A stretch of 64,000 nucleotides of DNA from Candidatus Poribacteria bacterium (GTDB taxonomy: Bacteria; Poribacteria; WGA-4E; WGA-3G): assembly GCA_003635315.1 (NCBI GenBank), contig PYJD01000040.1:1-64000 (forward strand), read 5' to 3'. Below, piece by piece: positions 1 through 7,888 of the stretch. Numbering within the stretch: the first letter of the stretch is position 1; every line of letters begins with the position of its first letter. The notes beneath the pieces are model-generated. The model saw nothing but the letters and a program-made list of their open reading frames with translations. It was not told the DNA's origin and did no database searches. A program made the translations under genes and the position numbers.

Positions 1-316
1 GAAAATGAAGCATTCTTACGAGTTTAGGAATGATGTTTTTGTGTATTCTGTTTTCTTACCTATGCATGTTGATGAACCAGGAATTAAGATCGTAGGAATT
101 ACACCCGAAAACCAACAGATAAAAATGGCTTGGATTAAGAAATCAGATATAGACTGGTTAGATGAATGGTTAGATATATATCATTATCGGGAACCGGTTT
201 TTCTACCAAAGGGAACTCGGTTGGAATATGTAATTGAAGATTCATTTAATAATAATATTGATAGTGTGAATACGAAGTTCTATTATGTATTAGCATCTGA
301 TTTTGTAGATAAATAG
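1..316 (+). CDS. C-terminal end of a protein, possibly copper type II monooxygenase-like (partial)
   Basis: The reading frame is open to the left window edge, so the Met at position 5 is probably internal and this is the last ~104 residues of a longer protein. The piece has an MH dipeptide near residue 20, an aromatic/acidic stretch (DWLDEWLDIYHY) and then PVFLPKGTRLEYV followed by SFNNN. That order resembles the end of copper type II ascorbate-dependent monooxygenase-like domains of planctomycete and poribacterial redoxin fusions, in which an 'LPKGT...DNS..N' segment is typical. The resemblance is from memory of the family and is weak, because the copper ligands would lie outside the window. 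It ends just before the 66-bp repeat array. Coding status is likely; the function is a guess. Confidence 0.45.
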   Translation, partial: KMKHSYEFRNDVFVYSVFLPMHVDEPGIKIVGITPENQQIKMAWIKKSDIDWLDEWLDIYHYREPVFLPKGTRLEYVIEDSFNNNIDSVNTKFYYVLASDFVDK

Positions 317-343
317 TGTCTATTGAAAGGGTATATAAGTAAA

Positions 344-868
344 GAGGTTGGGAATCGGAGTTCCCTCCTACAGTATGAAATAATGGCATACAATCATTTT
401 GAAATGAAAGAGATCGGAAATCGGAGTTCCCTCCTACAGTATGAAATAATGGCATACAATCATTTTGAAATGAAAGAGATCGGAAATCGGAGTTCCCTCC
501 TACAGTATGAAATAATGGCATACAATCATTTTGAAATGAAAGAGATCGGAAATCGGAGTTCCCTCCTACAGTATGAAATAATGGCATACAATAAATTTAA
601 AATGAAAGAGATCGGGAATCGGAGTTCCCTCCTACAATATGAAATAATGGCATACAATCATTTTGAAATGAAAGAGATCGGGAATCGGAGTTCCCTCCTA
701 CAGTATGAAATAATGGCATACAATCATTTTGAAATGAAAGAGATCGGGAATCGGAGTTCCCTCCTACAGTATGAAATAATGGCATACAATCAATTTAAAA
801 TGAAAGAGATCGGGAATCGGAGTTCCCTCCTACAGTATGAAATAATGGCATACAATCAATTTGAAATG
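344..868. repeat. Eight tandem copies of a 66-bp repeat
   Basis: Eight near-identical 66-bp units follow each other head to tail. Each holds the core TCGGAGTTCCCTCCTACAG followed by an AT-rich stretch. In several units GGGAA and TTCCC flank a 6-nt loop and can form a small hairpin; other units have one arm changed to GGAAA. Because 66 is a multiple of three, one frame on each strand stays open, giving artificial ORFs of 22-residue repeats. I regard these as non-coding: no good ribosome binding site precedes either ORF, and both strands are equally open. The core TTCCCTCCTACAG recurs once more at 26378-26390, so this is an expanded member of a dispersed intergenic repeat. Confidence 0.95.
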
Positions 869-969
869 GTATTACGATGTAAAAATAGTCAACCAGATTA
901 GTCTTACTCTCGTTTTAATATAGAGACAAAGTGAGTTTATTATTTTACGAAAAACAAGGAGATTGCCAC

Positions 970-1821
970 ATGGCGAAAATCGGTGTGAATTTGTTGCTTT
1001 GGGCGGATAAGTTTGATAAAGAAACAGCGGACTTGATACCAAAAGTCGCGGAAATGGGATTCGATGGTGTTGAAATACCTATTTTCGATCCTGATACTGT
1101 TGATATACCGTACACACAATCATTGTTGAAGGATTCTGGCATAGAAACGATTGGATGTAATATCATGGCAGGGGATAGAAATCCAATTGATGAAGATTCG
1201 ACAATCCGTGAGAACGGCAAGAGTTATCTTAAACAGACAATAGAAGTTATCGCGGAGTTAGGCGCGGATACACTCGTTGGACCTATGTATAGTGCTGTTG
1301 GGAAGCTTGTTGGTAGAGGTAGAAACGCTCAGGAATGGGAATGGTGTGTAGAAGGTCTTCAAGAGGTGGCGGAATTTGGTGGTAAACATGGAGTGACACT
1401 TGCGAGCGAACCACTCAATCGGTTTGAAACTTACTTTGTTAACATAGCTGAAGATGCAGTAAAACTCTGTGAAGCAGTAGATAGTCCTTATTTCAAAGTT
1501 CATTTGGATACATTTCATATGAATATTGAAGAGAAAAATCAAGCAGATGCAATTATAAATACTGGCGACTATTTACATCACATGCACTGTTGTGAAAATG
1601 ATCGTGGAACACCCGGTACAGGACTTGTTGACTGGGAAGGTGTTTTTGGTGCACTCGCTGAGATTAATTATAATCGGTGGCTTGTTATAGAGTCATTCAC
1701 ACCAGCGGTTAAAGAGATTGCGGCAGCAACATGTATTTGGCGTGATATTGCCCCAAGTGCAGAGAGTCTTGCAACAGAAGGACTTGCATTTCTAAGAGAA
1801 ATGGCTGACAAACATCTCTAA
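970..1821 (+). CDS. Sugar phosphate isomerase/epimerase, D-tagatose/D-psicose 3-epimerase type
   Basis: TIM-barrel protein of the AP-endonuclease-2 fold, 283 residues from the chosen ATG. The metal ligands expected in the ketohexose 3-epimerase family are present in order: Glu in LASEPLNRFET, Asp in HLDTFHMN, His in HHMHCCENDRGTPG and Glu in VIESFTP. The arginine of the ENDRG loop is also conserved. This supports metal-dependent C3 epimerisation of a free ketose; the sugar cannot be told. The start at 970 is preferred over an upstream in-frame codon at 931 because AAGGAG at 956-961 sits 8 nt before it and the protein then begins with the typical barrel strand (MAKIGVNLLLW). It is followed 84 nt later by the secreted peptidase gene on the same strand. 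Confidence 0.85.
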   Translation: MAKIGVNLLLWADKFDKETADLIPKVAEMGFDGVEIPIFDPDTVDIPYTQSLLKDSGIETIGCNIMAGDRNPIDEDSTIRENGKSYLKQTIEVIAELGADTLVGPMYSAVGKLVGRGRNAQEWEWCVEGLQEVAEFGGKHGVTLASEPLNRFETYFVNIAEDAVKLCEAVDSPYFKVHLDTFHMNIEEKNQADAIINTGDYLHHMHCCENDRGTPGTGLVDWEGVFGALAEINYNRWLVIESFTPAVKEIAAATCIWRDIAPSAESLATEGLAFLREMADKHL

Positions 1822-1904
1822 ACAGATAATAAAGATCCCTTCTATTATTAGTCTTGTAAAATTTTGGAATACAATTAAGGAACAATAATCTTGAGGAATG
1901 TGAA

Positions 1905-4853
1905 ATGCGTTTCATAAAATGCGTCGTGATTTTAGGTTTTTCTATTTCCTGTGTAATGTTATTTTTTCAAAATGCTATTGCGGAAGAATCCCAATTTCTC
2001 GAGAATATACGTCAACTGACTTATGATGGGAAACGAACGGGTGAAGGCTATTTTTCCGAAGATGGTAATTCACTCATATTTCAGAGTGAACGAGAACCGG
2101 AGAACCCGTTTTATCAGATTTATCTCCTGAACCTAATAACAGGTGACACGCATCGGGTTTCAACTGGTGTTGGAAAGACCACTTGTGCATTCTTTCGACC
2201 TGGTACCAATGAAGTACTATATGCTTCTACGCATCACGATGTATTTGCCGAAGGGAAGCAGAAGGAGGAAATAGCCTTTCGTGAAACTGGGAAAGAGCGA
2301 CGTTATAGTTGGGATTATGATGAAACAATGGATATCTTCTCTGCTCATCGTGATGGAAGTAATTTGGTACAATTGACAGATTCGTATGGATACGATGCCG
2401 AGGGATCATATTCACCAGATGGTAAATACATTGTATTCTGTTCATTGCGAGATGCCTATCCAAAAAGCGAACTATCCGCTAAGGATTTAAAACAGTTAGA
2501 GGTGGATCCTGCTTACTTTGGTGAAATTTACATCATGAATGCGGACGGATCTAACCAGAGACGTTTGACGGATATGCCCGGATATGATGGTGGTCCATTC
2601 TTTACTCCGAACGGAGAAAGGATTGTATGGCGTCATTTTACACCTGATGGGAGTGTTGCAGATATTTTTACTATGAAACTCGATGGGACAGGAATTATAC
2701 GTCTAACTGATTTTGATTCTATGTCTTGGGCACCCTATTTTCATCCAAGTGGTGAATATGTAATATTTGCATCTAATAAACTGGGATTTTCAAATTTTGA
2801 ACTATATATTGTTGATAGCATGGGTAGACATGAACCTGTTCAGATTACTTCAACAGATGGGTTTGATGGACTACCCGTTTTTTCACCAGATGGTAATCGT
2901 TTATGTTGGACATCAAATAGAAATAACCAAGAGGTCTCACAATTATATCTTGCATCATGGAACCATAAAGCAGCTATTGATTCGTTATCTTCAGCCCCAA
3001 GGAGTGAACTATCTAATGACTTAGTTTCTTCCGATGAAACGTCTGATGTTGACACAGGAAACAGTGATTTTTTTATTGAAAGGAAAAGTAGCATTCAACA
3101 CCATGTAGAATTCCTTGCAGATGATGCTTTAGAAGGAAGAATGACAGGATCTGATGGAGCAAAAAAGGCTGCTGAATACATCACTGAACAATTTACTAAT
3201 TTCAATCTTCAACCCGCTGGTGAACAGGGTGATTATCTTCAATCATTTGAATTTACTGCTGGTAGGAAAGTGATATCAGAGGAAAATCAATTTATAATTA
3301 CGAAGACCTCTGGAGATACCGGTGAATCATTTGCGTTTAATGTCAATGAAGACTTCTTGCCTTTATCCTTTTCTCGTAATGGTGTAATTGAAGGAGAAGT
3401 CGTCTTTGTTGGATATGGACTGACAGTACCAGGAGAGTTAGGTGTCGGGTACGACTCTTATGCAGGTATAGATGTAAAAGATAAGATTGTAGTGGCATTA
3501 CGATATGTTCCAGAAGATATTACTTCAGAACGTCGACAAGAGTTAAATAGATATGCGGGTCTACGTTATAAAGCGATGCAAGCGCGTGAAAATGGTGCTT
3601 TAGCTTTTATTATCGTAGCTGGTCCAAATTCTCCTAATGCAGGTAAGTTGATTCCACTTGATTTTGATAGTAGTCTTGCAGATTCAGGTATTGTGTCTGC
3701 GTCAATATCAAGCAAGGTTGCTAATACGCTCTTTGCGAACTATGAAATGAAACTGGGTGAAGTTCAATCGGGTCTGGATACGGAAAACCCCCATTTCCTT
3801 GGACGCTTTCCCCTACCACATGTAAAGGCTAAGATTGTTGTCTCAATTGAAAAGGTAAAGAAGACAGATAACAATGTTCTTGCACAGTTCCCACCAAATG
3901 AAACAACAGAATCACCAGAGTATATAGTAGTTGGTGCCCATTATGACCACATTGGACACGGAGAAATTGGATCATTAGCGAGAAAAGGGGAAGAAGGTGA
4001 AATTCATAATGGGGCGGATGATAATGCATCTGGCACTGCAGTTGTTCTGAAATTAGCCGAGATGTTTAGTCATGAGTATAATCAAAATCCCGGTAAATTC
4101 ACGAAAGGATTAATCTTTGCCCTATGGTCAGGAGAAGAACTCGGTCTAATTGGATCAACCCATTTTGTGAATGAACCTGTTGTACCTATACAGAATATTG
4201 CAGCCTATCTCAACTTTGATATGGTAGGACGGCTTCGCGATAATAAACTAATATTACAAGGAACAGGTTCATCTCCTATATGGACGAAACTTATAGAAAA
4301 ACGGAACGTTCCTATAGGGTTTGATCTGACATTACAGGTAGATCCGTATTTACCTACTGATGTTACAGCATTTTATCCTAAAGAAATACCTGTATTGAGT
4401 TTCTTTACAGGAGGTCATGAAGATTACAACCGACCAACAGATGATTCTGAGACCTTAAACTACGCTGGTTTAGAACGGATTTCCAATTTGGCATACGGAT
4501 TAATTTCAGAATTAGTCTATACGGATATACGTCCTGACTATGTTAAAGTGGAGCGGAACCCGTCAGATGGTGGAAACCGAGAGACCTTACGTGCCTATCT
4601 TGGAACAATCCCCGATTATACAACCGAAGGTGAAGGTGTAAAAATATCAGGTGTCCGTGCTGGCGGTCCAGCAGATAAAGCAGGATTAAAAGGTGGAGAT
4701 ATTATCGTTAAGTTTGGCGGAAAGAAGATTACGAATATCTATGATTATACTTATGCACTTGACGCAGTAAAAATCGGTGAACCCGTAGAGATTGTTGTGG
4801 TGCGGGATGGGAAACAGATAAAACTCAATGTGACACCTGAAGCACGAAATTGA
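1905..4853 (+). CDS. Secreted TolB-like propeller / M28 metallopeptidase / PDZ fusion protein
   Basis: A 982-residue protein with an N-terminal signal peptide (cleavage near AIAEES, residues 25-28). Residues ~35-360 hold TolB/WD-like propeller blades with recurring FSPDG and IYIMNADGSN motifs. Residues ~390-900 are an M28 aminopeptidase domain with a PA-like insert; the zinc ligands are visible as GAHYDHIG (about 677), GADDNASG, WSGEELGL, NFDMVG and GGHEDYNRPTDD. Residues ~905-980 form a PDZ domain (VRAGGPADKAGLKGGDIIV). Known M28 members cleave N-terminal residues from peptides outside the cytoplasm; the propeller and PDZ probably bind substrate or partner. ATG at 1905 has GAGGA just upstream. 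No truncation is seen. The function assignment is firm for the peptidase fold, open for the substrate. Confidence 0.92.
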   Translation: MRFIKCVVILGFSISCVMLFFQNAIAEESQFLENIRQLTYDGKRTGEGYFSEDGNSLIFQSEREPENPFYQIYLLNLITGDTHRVSTGVGKTTCAFFRPGTNEVLYASTHHDVFAEGKQKEEIAFRETGKERRYSWDYDETMDIFSAHRDGSNLVQLTDSYGYDAEGSYSPDGKYIVFCSLRDAYPKSELSAKDLKQLEVDPAYFGEIYIMNADGSNQRRLTDMPGYDGGPFFTPNGERIVWRHFTPDGSVADIFTMKLDGTGIIRLTDFDSMSWAPYFHPSGEYVIFASNKLGFSNFELYIVDSMGRHEPVQITSTDGFDGLPVFSPDGNRLCWTSNRNNQEVSQLYLASWNHKAAIDSLSSAPRSELSNDLVSSDETSDVDTGNSDFFIERKSSIQHHVEFLADDALEGRMTGSDGAKKAAEYITEQFTNFNLQPAGEQGDYLQSFEFTAGRKVISEENQFIITKTSGDTGESFAFNVNEDFLPLSFSRNGVIEGEVVFVGYGLTVPGELGVGYDSYAGIDVKDKIVVALRYVPEDITSERRQELNRYAGLRYKAMQARENGALAFIIVAGPNSPNAGKLIPLDFDSSLADSGIVSASISSKVANTLFANYEMKLGEVQSGLDTENPHFLGRFPLPHVKAKIVVSIEKVKKTDNNVLAQFPPNETTESPEYIVVGAHYDHIGHGEIGSLARKGEEGEIHNGADDNASGTAVVLKLAEMFSHEYNQNPGKFTKGLIFALWSGEELGLIGSTHFVNEPVVPIQNIAAYLNFDMVGRLRDNKLILQGTGSSPIWTKLIEKRNVPIGFDLTLQVDPYLPTDVTAFYPKEIPVLSFFTGGHEDYNRPTDDSETLNYAGLERISNLAYGLISELVYTDIRPDYVKVERNPSDGGNRETLRAYLGTIPDYTTEGEGVKISGVRAGGPADKAGLKGGDIIVKFGGKKITNIYDYTYALDAVKIGEPVEIVVVRDGKQIKLNVTPEARN

Positions 4854-4945
4854 TTTTGAATATGTGTTCTATAATATTTGGAGTATATTTTACCAACATA
4901 AGTGTCAATTTAAGAAAACTACACATGTGGACCCAAGTCAGGTAT

Positions 4946-5019
4946 GAGCGGTTTGGACCGCTCCATATGCGCCAATTTAGCACATTTCCCAAACATGGTA
5001 GGTTCGGCTTAGAACCGAA
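4946..5019. repeat. Two GC-rich hairpins downstream of the M28 gene
   Basis: A perfect 7-bp stem GAGCGGT/ACCGCTC with a TTGG loop lies at 4946-4963. A second inverted repeat, TTCGG/CCGAA, lies at 5003-5019. They stand in otherwise AT-rich DNA just after the peptidase gene and before a hairpin repeat array. No T-run follows, so they look like dispersed palindromic repeats rather than a standard terminator, although they could stop or stabilise the upstream transcript. Confidence 0.6.
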
Positions 5020-5029
5020 TAGCACTCCG

Positions 5030-5242
5030 TATGGTGTATACACTTTTGCTATAAACATTCCGTCCCTACGGGACTCCCTATGGTGTATACACTTTTGCTA
5101 TAAACATTCCGTCCCTACGGGACTCCCTATGGGTGTATACATTTTTACTATAAACATTCCGTCCCTACGGGACTTCCTATGGGTGTGTAGATTTTTACTA
5201 TAAACATTCCGTCCCTACGGGACCCCTATGGTGTATACACTA
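5030..5242. repeat. Tandem array of a ~50-bp hairpin repeat (left part)
   Basis: Four full units and the start of a fifth. Each unit carries the palindrome GTGTATACAC (degenerate in later copies), then GCTATAAACATTC, then the perfect hairpin GTCCC-TAC-GGGAC. Units are 49-50 bp long, so the array does not keep a reading frame. The fifth unit is broken after its first bases at 5241-5242 by the IS630-type element and resumes at 6490. The reverse complement (GTAGGGACGGAATG...) has the look of short interspersed palindromic repeats. Confidence 0.93.
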
Positions 5243-5264
5243 TTAGTCTGTCTACTCTAATATT
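5241..5264. repeat. Left terminal inverted repeat of the IS630 element
   Basis: Starts with the TA target and ends with TCTAATATT. Compared with the reverse complement of 6468-6491, 18 of 24 positions match in a gapless alignment. Confidence 0.85.
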
Positions 5265-5943
5265 GCGGGTATAGGCGTTTTAATTGGATGCGCGCATCCT
5301 CTTTTGTAAATTGCCAATCCACTTGTTTCGCTTCACTATTACGTCTTGCTTCCCATGCTTTTGTTTCTCTTCGTAGCGTTTCTATGTCAGGAATACGACG
5401 ACACAAACACTGGCGTGTGAGCACACTCAGTTCTATCTCCGCAATATTCAACCAACTCCCATGCTTAGGGGTATACACTATTTCTAAACGAGAACACAAC
5501 CTTTGTGCTTCTTCCTCACAAAACGCTTTATACATAGATGAAAGTCTATGTGTATTGAGGTTATCACAAACTAAAATCACTCGCTTCGCATTCGGATACA
5601 CCTCGTCTAATAACAACTTTACCTCCTCTGCCCAATCCACAGCAGTCCGACGCTCCCGAACAGACACACGCCGCCAACCAGAAAGTGCCTCTGTGAACAC
5701 GAAAAGTTGTGCCGTGCCATTGCGTTTGTATTCATTATCCACACGCTTGACTTGACCCGGTTTGCCAGGACACGGATCACGAATATCATCTCTCAGATTT
5801 ACAGGTTGTTCATCCATGTTCACAACAGGAACGCTTGTATCCAAAGGTTTCTGATAGAGTTCAAGTACTTCCTCCATTGCCGCAACAAACGCAGCATCTT
5901 CCTCAGGCGGGATCACCCATTGTGCTACAAGATGCGGTTTCAA
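5257..5943 (-). CDS. IS630 transposase, C-terminal DDE catalytic part (ORF B)
   Basis: 228 codons read from the TTG at 5943. The DDE triad of IS630 transposases is visible: Asp in VVNMDEQPV, Asp in LVCDNLNTH and Glu in LNIAEIELSVL. It lies one base forward of ORF A's frame, and the two overlap by 41 nt around a run of seven A (minus strand). Upstream in its own frame there is a TAA within the A-run region, so it is most likely made as an ORF A-ORF B fusion by frameshifting or transcriptional slippage, not from its own start. Joined correctly, the reading around the junction (LK.NALKPHLV) matches the family pattern. The DDE part cuts and joins the element's ends. Confidence 0.9.
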   Translation of the reverse strand: MKPHLVAQWVIPPEEDAAFVAAMEEVLELYQKPLDTSVPVVNMDEQPVNLRDDIRDPCPGKPGQVKRVDNEYKRNGTAQLFVFTEALSGWRRVSVRERRTAVDWAEEVKLLLDEVYPNAKRVILVCDNLNTHRLSSMYKAFCEEEAQRLCSRLEIVYTPKHGSWLNIAEIELSVLTRQCLCRRIPDIETLRRETKAWEARRNSEAKQVDWQFTKEDARIQLKRLYPQY

Positions 5944-6442
5944 TGCGTTTTTTTAGTGTCTGACGCACTGTTTCGGGGCTAATACTTTCAACGATTTCAA
6001 GCCGCACTAACTCCGAAGCAAGAAGACGCAACGACCATCTGCCAAAGCCTTCTGGCGGTTCACTACAACTCAGCGCAATCAAGCGTGCTTCCGCCTCGCC
6101 ATCAAGTTTACGAGGCGTGGGAGGATGCTCGCGTTTGGAACGATCTAAAGCACCAGATAAACCCATTTCTACAAAACGCCTACGCACATTATACACCGTC
6201 TTGTGATGACACGAAAATGCTTCGGCTATCTGTTTATCTGTCCAACCGGCTCCCTTGGTATCTGCTTTCAATAAAATGTGGGCATGTTTGATCTTATACG
6301 CTTTATTTTCTCCTGTACTTATACACATATTCAGTTCTTCACGCTCTGCATCTGTCAATGCAACTGTATATTTCTTGTTCAAAATACTGTGCCTCGAAAA
6401 ACGATTTGGGAACAGTCTAAAAGAAATGATATTGTCTGTCAA
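5903..6442 (-). CDS. IS630 transposase, N-terminal DNA-binding part (ORF A)
   Basis: 179 residues. Residues ~30-135 contain helix-turn-helix segments typical of IS630 (GWTDKQIAEAFSCHHKTVYNVRRRF), followed by the linker with FGRWSLRLLASELV and SPETVRQTLKK that precedes the catalytic domain in full-length relatives. The frame runs past the A7 run and ends at 5903 in residues unlike the family (ETASCSTMGDPA), so the natural product should switch into ORF B. The N-terminal domain recognises the terminal inverted repeats. The true start may be a later codon, as the first ~25 residues are atypical. Confidence 0.88.
   Translation of the reverse strand: MTDNIISFRLFPNRFSRHSILNKKYTVALTDAEREELNMCISTGENKAYKIKHAHILLKADTKGAGWTDKQIAEAFSCHHKTVYNVRRRFVEMGLSGALDRSKREHPPTPRKLDGEAEARLIALSCSEPPEGFGRWSLRLLASELVRLEIVESISPETVRQTLKKRIETASCSTMGDPA
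5948..5954 (-). promoter_or_regulatory. A7 slippery run at the ORF A/ORF B junction
   Basis: On the minus strand the sequence reads CTA AAAAAAC GC across the overlap. A net +1 shift (or −2, or loss of one A in the transcript) moves the ribosome from ORF A to ORF B. Such runs are the usual place for programmed frameshifting or RNA polymerase slippage in IS630 elements; a simple inactivating indel cannot be excluded. Confidence 0.6.
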
Positions 6443-6467
6443 GTATTCAAAAAAAATAGAAAACTAT

Positions 6468-6491
6468 AATATTAGATTGGACTGTCCACTA
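6468..6491. repeat. Right terminal inverted repeat of the IS630 element
   Basis: The reverse complement begins TAGTGGACAG and ends TCTAATATT, matching the left end at 18 of 24 positions including the TA target. Confidence 0.85.
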
Positions 6492-6516
6492 TTGCTATAA
6501 ACATTTCGTCCCTACC
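6490..6516. repeat. Remainder of the fifth hairpin-repeat unit, beyond the IS
   Basis: Reads TATTGCTATAAACATTTCGT and then CCCTAC, the continuation of the unit interrupted at 5242. It has TTTCG where the other copies have TTCCG and lacks the GGGAC arm. Confidence 0.85.
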
Positions 6517-6596
6517 AAATCAACGCCAAATGCGCGCATGGCATTGTCGGGACTGAAGAGCATTTCTCATATTTTGTAAATAGATAGTATAAATAT

Positions 6597-6632
6597 AAAA
6601 AGCCGTAATCAGTAAGTTGATTACGGCTTTTT
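6597..6632. terminator. Intrinsic terminator, 15-bp perfect stem
   Basis: AAAAAGCCGTAATCA (6597-6611) pairs perfectly with 6618-6632 around a GTAAGT loop, with A/T tails on both sides, so it can work in both directions. Its clear client is the minus-strand lipoprotein gene ending at 6656. Confidence 0.93.
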
Positions 6633-6655
6633 GTCAATATAGGCAATGATTGATA

Positions 6656-7888
6656 TTACTGTGTATCTTCTGGTGTACTATCCCCAGCAGCATCCGTATC
6701 TTCAGCAGCATCCGACACTTCGGGGACACTAACTTCAGTTATGTCTGGAACAACGAGAACTCCATCTTTGGCAATAAGTACAACTGGATTATACAAAGCC
6801 TCACCATTAGGGTCAAATGAGAAATTACCTAAGATAGTTTGGAAATCCTTGGTCTGTGCAAGTGCATCACGAATTGCACTGGAACTATTATCTGTTGCAT
6901 TTGAGATAGCATTTGCAAGGATATATAAGGTTGCATACGACTGTGCTGCCCACGGTTCAGCTTCAATACCATATTCAGTCATATAGTTCTGAACAAACAT
7001 TTTGTTTCCAGGTGCATCTGACTCGCTAAACCAATTTGTAAATGCGATAGCACCTTCTGCAGCATCCCCTGCAGCCTGAACTTCAGTATTTGTTAGATCG
7101 GGAACAATTAATTGAGTAGTTTCCGTAATACCTTTTTTTCCTGCTTGGATAATAAGCTCAGTCATCTCATCTGACAAGGCAGAGATAAAAAGTGCATCAG
7201 GTTGCATACTCATAATACTACCTAATTGCATATCGAAATCGGTATCACCAGTTTTAATGGTTTCTTGTGTTAGAATTTCAACACCGCTTGCTGTGAGTGC
7301 TTTGACCACTTCCTCATTACTGCTAATGGAATAGGTGTCCTCACTGTCATAAATCGTGGCAGCTTTTGTATACCCAAGCGCCCCCTTCGTAAGCATCACA
7401 CCACTTGGTATCATGATGTTTGTAGCAAGTCCTGCACGAAAGACATAGTCCCCAATGCTACTCAAACCGGCAGCTGAAGAGACTGAACTAAAGGCAACAA
7501 TTCCATTTTCTTGTGCAATAGGGAAGGCATCCTCCAGGTAATCTGAGATAGCAATACCCACTATAGCTGGAACATTTCTCTCAACCAAATTTTCTACTGC
7601 TTTAATTGCACCCTCTTCACTACTTTTATCGTCTTCAAGTATGAATGTTATATTCAGGTCAGTCATGGCGTTTATCTCATCTCGAGCTAATATAAATCCA
7701 CGTTTCATGGGTAGTCCATAAGGGGCTGCATCTTTCCCAGTCAGAGAAACGATAACACCAATAGTAATATCATTGGGATCTGTGGGTTCAGGCATCAATT
7801 CGCTTAACCTACCACAACTTGAAAGGACTACTATGAGACCAACAATTAATATTAAAGATATTGAATAAGTGATTTTTCTTATATTCAT
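6656..7888 (-). CDS. LivK-like ABC transporter substrate-binding lipoprotein
   Basis: 410 residues. The signal sequence ends in a lipobox (VVLSSC, Cys at about 25), so the protein should be a lipoprotein. The body is a periplasmic binding protein type I fold of the LivK/Peripla_BP_6 class: ITIGVIVSLTGKDAAPYG at the N-lobe, the paired-lobe pattern NVPAIVGIAISD and GALGYTKAATIYDSEDTYS, and EILTQETIKTGDTDFDMQL. Family members bind branched-chain amino acids, amides or similar small molecules. No permease or ATPase gene lies nearby, so it is an orphan receptor. The tail (about 30 residues) is Asp/Glu/Ala-rich and probably disordered. A related lipoprotein lies at 9386-10564 on the other strand. 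Confidence 0.9.
   Translation of the reverse strand: MNIRKITYSISLILIVGLIVVLSSCGRLSELMPEPTDPNDITIGVIVSLTGKDAAPYGLPMKRGFILARDEINAMTDLNITFILEDDKSSEEGAIKAVENLVERNVPAIVGIAISDYLEDAFPIAQENGIVAFSSVSSAAGLSSIGDYVFRAGLATNIMIPSGVMLTKGALGYTKAATIYDSEDTYSISSNEEVVKALTASGVEILTQETIKTGDTDFDMQLGSIMSMQPDALFISALSDEMTELIIQAGKKGITETTQLIVPDLTNTEVQAAGDAAEGAIAFTNWFSESDAPGNKMFVQNYMTEYGIEAEPWAAQSYATLYILANAISNATDNSSSAIRDALAQTKDFQTILGNFSFDPNGEALYNPVVLIAKDGVLVVPDITEVSVPEVSDAAEDTDAAGDSTPEDTQ

Larger units (their letters stand above)
5243..6489 (-). mobile_element. IS630-family insertion sequence, complete
   Basis: A 1247-bp element bounded by TA on both sides (5241-5242 and 6490-6491), as expected for IS630/Tc1-mariner transposition into TA. 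Counting the TA, the 24-bp ends match at 18 of 24 positions without gaps, and the last nine bases of each (TCTAATATT) are identical. Removing the element and one TA restores a continuous repeat unit that differs from its neighbours mainly by TA in place of TT. The element encodes a transposase in two overlapping frames. Its interior looks more GC-rich than the flanking DNA, consistent with recent arrival. Confidence 0.92.

Noticed and set aside
344-868. CRISPR array
   Set aside because: The 66-bp units are contiguous, with no unique spacers and no cas genes.
323-901. Long repetitive ORF (192 codons) and shorter ones on the opposite strand inside the 66-bp array
   Set aside because: They arise because the repeat length is a multiple of three; both strands are open and no good ribosome binding site or family similarity is seen.
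4850-5203. 117-codon ORF across the hairpin repeats
   Set aside because: It lies in repetitive hairpin DNA, has low-complexity content and no recognisable domain.
5030-5242. CRISPR-like array at the hairpin repeats
   Set aside because: Repeats are almost identical over their full ~50 bp and have no variable spacers.
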